Source: Bacteroidota bacterium (GTDB lineage Bacteria; Bacteroidota; Bacteroidia; Cytophagales; Cyclobacteriaceae). From it: a stretch of DNA of 64,000 nt. The notes below the pieces were generated by a model. The model did no database searches. It was given only the letters and a program-made list of their open reading frames with translations, and was not told where the DNA came from. Positions within the stretch are counted from its first letter, which is position 1. Every line of letters starts with the position of its first letter. This document shows, in pieces, positions 61,840 through 64,000 of this stretch. The position numbers and the translations under genes were made by a program. The DNA lies in contig JACPVX010000018.1 of NCBI GenBank assembly GCA_016191555.1, positions 186,001-250,000 on the forward strand. The letters run 5' to 3'.

Positions 61840-63318
61840 TCAATTCTCCAATCCAGTTAAAAACTTGTCTGCAATCAGTAAGTGAGTGCTTCGTTTTTCT
61901 TCAGGCATTTTGTCAAACGTTTTTACCAGCATACCGAGGCGTGGATTTTTCAGGAAGAAATCTCGGTGTAGGTGCATGAAGCGCCAGAACAAAGCGTCCC
62001 AAACCGGTTGCCAATCTCCTTTCGGGTAATCACTCATTTTCATCAGGTAGTTACTTCCGCTGATGTAGGGCTTCGTAGCCATCCATCCGCCATCGGCAAA
62101 CTGACTCATGCCATACACATTTGGCACCATCACCCAATCGTATGCATCAATGAACAATTCCATGAACCATTGATACACCTCATCCGGATCAAATTCGCAG
62201 AGCAACATAAAATTGCCGAGCACCATTAGCCTTTCAATGTGATGACAATAGCCTGTTTCTAAAACTTTACGAATGGTGCTGTCAATCGGAGCTATGCCGG
62301 TGGTTCCGTTCCAAAATGAAGGTGGAATCTTGCGTGTAAACTTCCAATAGTTTTTCGTGCGTTCGTAGGTGCCTTTGTGTTCATACACGCCACGAATGAA
62401 CTCGCGCCAGCCGATTATCTGTCGGATAAAACCTTCTAATGAATTAAGAGGAATTTCTTTCTTGTCAGCATACGCAATGGCTTGGTCAATAATTTGTCGA
62501 GGCGTGAGCAAACCTACATTCAGCATAGGCGTGAGCACACTGTGGTTTAAAATATTTTCAGAAGTCACCAAAGCATCTTCATACTCACCAAACGAATCAA
62601 ACCGTTTTTTCAAAAACTGCTTCAACCATGCTTCGCTTTCGGAAGCGGTAGTGGGGTAGATGAACTGCTGGTTGATAGATCCATAGTTCGAAGCAAAATG
62701 TGTTTCTACATATTGTGTAGCTTCTTTCCAATAGATGTTCGGTGTTGGAAATGAAACTTTGGGTGCCTTTTTTCCTTTGGGATATTTGAGGCGATTCTCG
62801 GCATCAAACGACCACTTGTCACCTACGGGCTGATCTTTGTCAACTAAAATTTGAAAGCGCTTGCGCTGTTGAATGTAAAAGTCGGTTTGAAAATATTTTT
62901 TCTTCCCTGTGAAGTAGGCATCTACCTGTTCTTTGTTCAAGAGAAATAGTGGAGATGGATGTTGAGTAAGTTCGATGCCGGTTTCTTTTGCGTGTTCGCG
63001 AATGCGTTTCTCTAACCAGTTGTCGGTCACATCGCAATAATGCAATTCAGTGATCCCTTGCTGTCGCAGATGAGGAATCAGCAAACGAACATCGCAGATT
63101 TCTTGAGTAGCCTCGATGTATTGCACGCGCATTCCTTTCTCCTCCAGCGAATGCTGATAGGCTTTCATGCTGGCGCGATGGAACACCAGCTTCTGTTTGT
63201 GAAATCGGTACTGTTTGAAGAAAAGGAATTCTTCTACTAAAATGACGGGAAGCTTTTTAGTAGCCGAAGGCAGTTCCTGAAAAAGTTGATGAGGAAAAAG
63301 GAGGAGTGCTGCTGCCAT
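61840..63318 (-). CDS. PhrB-class cryptochrome/(6-4) photolyase lacking the Fe-S cysteines
   Basis: 492 residues of the prokaryotic photolyase class typified by PhrB: N-terminal antenna domain (LLLFPHQLFQELP; VILVEEFLFFKQYRFHKQKLVFHRASMKAY), then FAD domain with GWREFIRGVYEHKGTYERTKNYW, HHIERLMVLGNFMLL and NVYGMSQFADGGWMATKPYISGSNYLMKMSDY. In Fe-S members three Cys follow in a loop here; this protein reads MSDYPKGDWQPVWDALFWRF (about 428-447), with a shortened loop and no Cys. Preceded by a DUF2256 gene one base away. Confidence 0.93.
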   Translation of the reverse strand: MAAALLLFPHQLFQELPSATKKLPVILVEEFLFFKQYRFHKQKLVFHRASMKAYQHSLEEKGMRVQYIEATQEICDVRLLIPHLRQQGITELHYCDVTDNWLEKRIREHAKETGIELTQHPSPLFLLNKEQVDAYFTGKKKYFQTDFYIQQRKRFQILVDKDQPVGDKWSFDAENRLKYPKGKKAPKVSFPTPNIYWKEATQYVETHFASNYGSINQQFIYPTTASESEAWLKQFLKKRFDSFGEYEDALVTSENILNHSVLTPMLNVGLLTPRQIIDQAIAYADKKEIPLNSLEGFIRQIIGWREFIRGVYEHKGTYERTKNYWKFTRKIPPSFWNGTTGIAPIDSTIRKVLETGYCHHIERLMVLGNFMLLCEFDPDEVYQWFMELFIDAYDWVMVPNVYGMSQFADGGWMATKPYISGSNYLMKMSDYPKGDWQPVWDALFWRFMHLHRDFFLKNPRLGMLVKTFDKMPEEKRSTHLLIADKFLTGLEN

Positions 63319-63319
63319 G

Positions 63320-63460
63320 TTATGATTTCGTTTTGTTTATGCGGCACTTGTCGCTGCAATACTTTACATCCTCCCACACTTTCTCCCATTTCTTGCGCCA
63401 CGAAAATGGTCGCCCGCAGACTACACACGTTTTTGTAGGAAGGTGTTGCTTCTTGTGCAT
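63320..63460 (-). CDS. DUF2256-type small zinc-ribbon protein (46 aa)
   Basis: Reading frame of 46 codons beginning [19 protein letters not shown] with [20 protein letters not shown]. Two Cys pairs (CVVC and CSDKC) should bind one zinc ion. DUF2256 proteins are nearly always next to PhrB-class photolyase genes, as here, where only one base separates the two. Too short for most gene finders, but family match is clear. Confidence 0.9.
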   Translation of the reverse strand: MHKKQHLPTKTCVVCGRPFSWRKKWEKVWEDVKYCSDKCRINKTKS

Positions 63461-63469
63461 AGCGGGTTT

Positions 63470-63943
63470 CTAAATTCGTATTAGTTTCTTTTTCCGCAAA
63501 TCATCCAGCATCAGCACGTGAGTGTGATTGGTTTTGAATTGTTGCACGTCCATCACAAACAACATGTGATCCCCCACATCGTGGTAACTCAGCACATTCA
63601 GATCTACCCAGCCCGCACAATTCGCCAACACTTTTTTCGATTGCCACTCTGTCAACAATTTTTTCTTTTCCAGATAGTTTTCTTTTGCGTAGCTCTTGCC
63701 GCTTTTCTTGCCCAATGTATTTACGAGAGACCAATGATCTTTTCCCAGCAATTGCAAAACGGCATGTGGGTGTTTGATTAAATTTTGGTAGGTGTGAGTG
63801 AGATGATCGACTGCAATGATGTATCGCTTTGGTTTCATGCTCACAGCCGATACGTAAGTGCAGATGTTCATGTTCAACCCCTCCTTGCTGTAGGTAGCGA
63901 GACTATAAACCGGAAGATTGATTAGATTCCAGGGCCGTTGCAT
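63470..63943 (-). CDS. Flavin reductase-like FMN-binding protein (2)
   Basis: 157 residues of the same split-barrel FMN family as the protein at 59765, but shorter: WNLINLPVYSLATYSKEGLNMNICTYVSAVSMKPKRYIIAVDHLTHTYQNL. Lies between an SDR gene and DUF2256-photolyase on one strand with very short gaps (2 and 9 bases), so all belong to one operon. Might supply reduced flavin to the photolyase; this is inference. Confidence 0.85.
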   Translation of the reverse strand: MQRPWNLINLPVYSLATYSKEGLNMNICTYVSAVSMKPKRYIIAVDHLTHTYQNLIKHPHAVLQLLGKDHWSLVNTLGKKSGKSYAKENYLEKKKLLTEWQSKKVLANCAGWVDLNVLSYHDVGDHMLFVMDVQQFKTNHTHVLMLDDLRKKKLIRI

Positions 63944-63945
63944 CG

Positions 63946-64000
63946 CTACACTTTCAAACTCGACATACCCCCATCGGCATGTAGTATCTGACCTGTAATC
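63946..64000 (-). CDS. SDR oxidoreductase, C-terminal end only
   Basis: The last 17 codons of a gene that extends out of the window: ITGQILHADGGMSSLKV followed by a stop. ITGQ-hADGG is the classical C-terminal signature of short-chain dehydrogenases. First visible member of the SDR-flavin reductase-DUF2256-photolyase operon. Confidence 0.78.
   Translation of the reverse strand, partial: ITGQILHADGGMSSLKV

Overview
The window looks like a chromosomal segment of an aerobic, pigmented, rhodopsin-bearing member of the Bacteroidota, most like the Cytophagales. Supporting signs are CarboxypepD_reg/TonB-plug proteins, FISUMP and BNR/sortilin-type secreted proteins, several MacB/FtsX-like permeases in tandem, Fis-family sigma-54 response regulators, weak Shine-Dalgarno signals, and a CrtI-CruF-CrtY-CrtZ carotenoid set. 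I see no insertion sequence, prophage, CRISPR array or tRNA. One structural RNA is clear: RNase P RNA (rnpB, minus strand, about 2159-2554).

Layout. 0-14 kb is mostly conserved core: a truncated LuxE-like ligase, a response regulator without a DNA-binding domain, rnpB, tamB, tsaD, a hotdog thioesterase, smpB, an NlpC/P60-like protein whose active site is degenerate, an HNH nuclease, and an NtrY/NtrX-like kinase-regulator pair. 14-24 kb is an export locus: HlyD-like adaptor, MacB/LolD-type ATPase and three large FtsX-like permeases. Two sigma-54 (-24/-12) promoter candidates lie in front of the adaptor and of the first permease, beside the sigma-54 activator gene. 24-32 kb has surface and secreted proteins. 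32-37 kb is a carotenoid cluster: CrtA-like 2-hydroxylase candidate, crtY, cruF, crtI, crtZ and an SRPBCC protein, with no crtB or crtE.

37-51 kb is accessory: a hydrolase, an ECF sigma factor with a membrane partner, a VapBC-like pair, many small hypothetical genes all on the plus strand, a 20-bp tandem-repeat module, an AraC regulator with a 21-bp-spaced direct repeat downstream, and one frameshifted gene. 51-64 kb is a light-response region: ABM-type monooxygenase-like protein, ECF sigma factor with a Cys-bearing tail, NAD(P)-binding DUF2867 protein, a photolyase-like protein with apparently inverted domain order, a TIGR03643 protein, Blh retinal-forming dioxygenase, a DTE-type proton-pumping rhodopsin, an MpaB-type oxygenase, two flavin reductases, two fasciclin proteins, a PhrB-class photolyase that lacks the expected Fe-S cysteines, a DUF2256 protein and the end of an SDR.

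How they may work together (inference): lycopene made by CrtI is cyclised by CrtY. Beta-carotene is either cleaved by Blh to retinal for the rhodopsin or hydroxylated by CrtZ. The rhodopsin carries Gly at the position that opens the carotenoid fenestration in xanthorhodopsin-type pumps, so the hydroxylated carotenoid could serve as its antenna. Photolyases, flavin reductases and the oxygenase fit a light and oxidative damage programme. No LitR/CarH-type regulator was found in the window.
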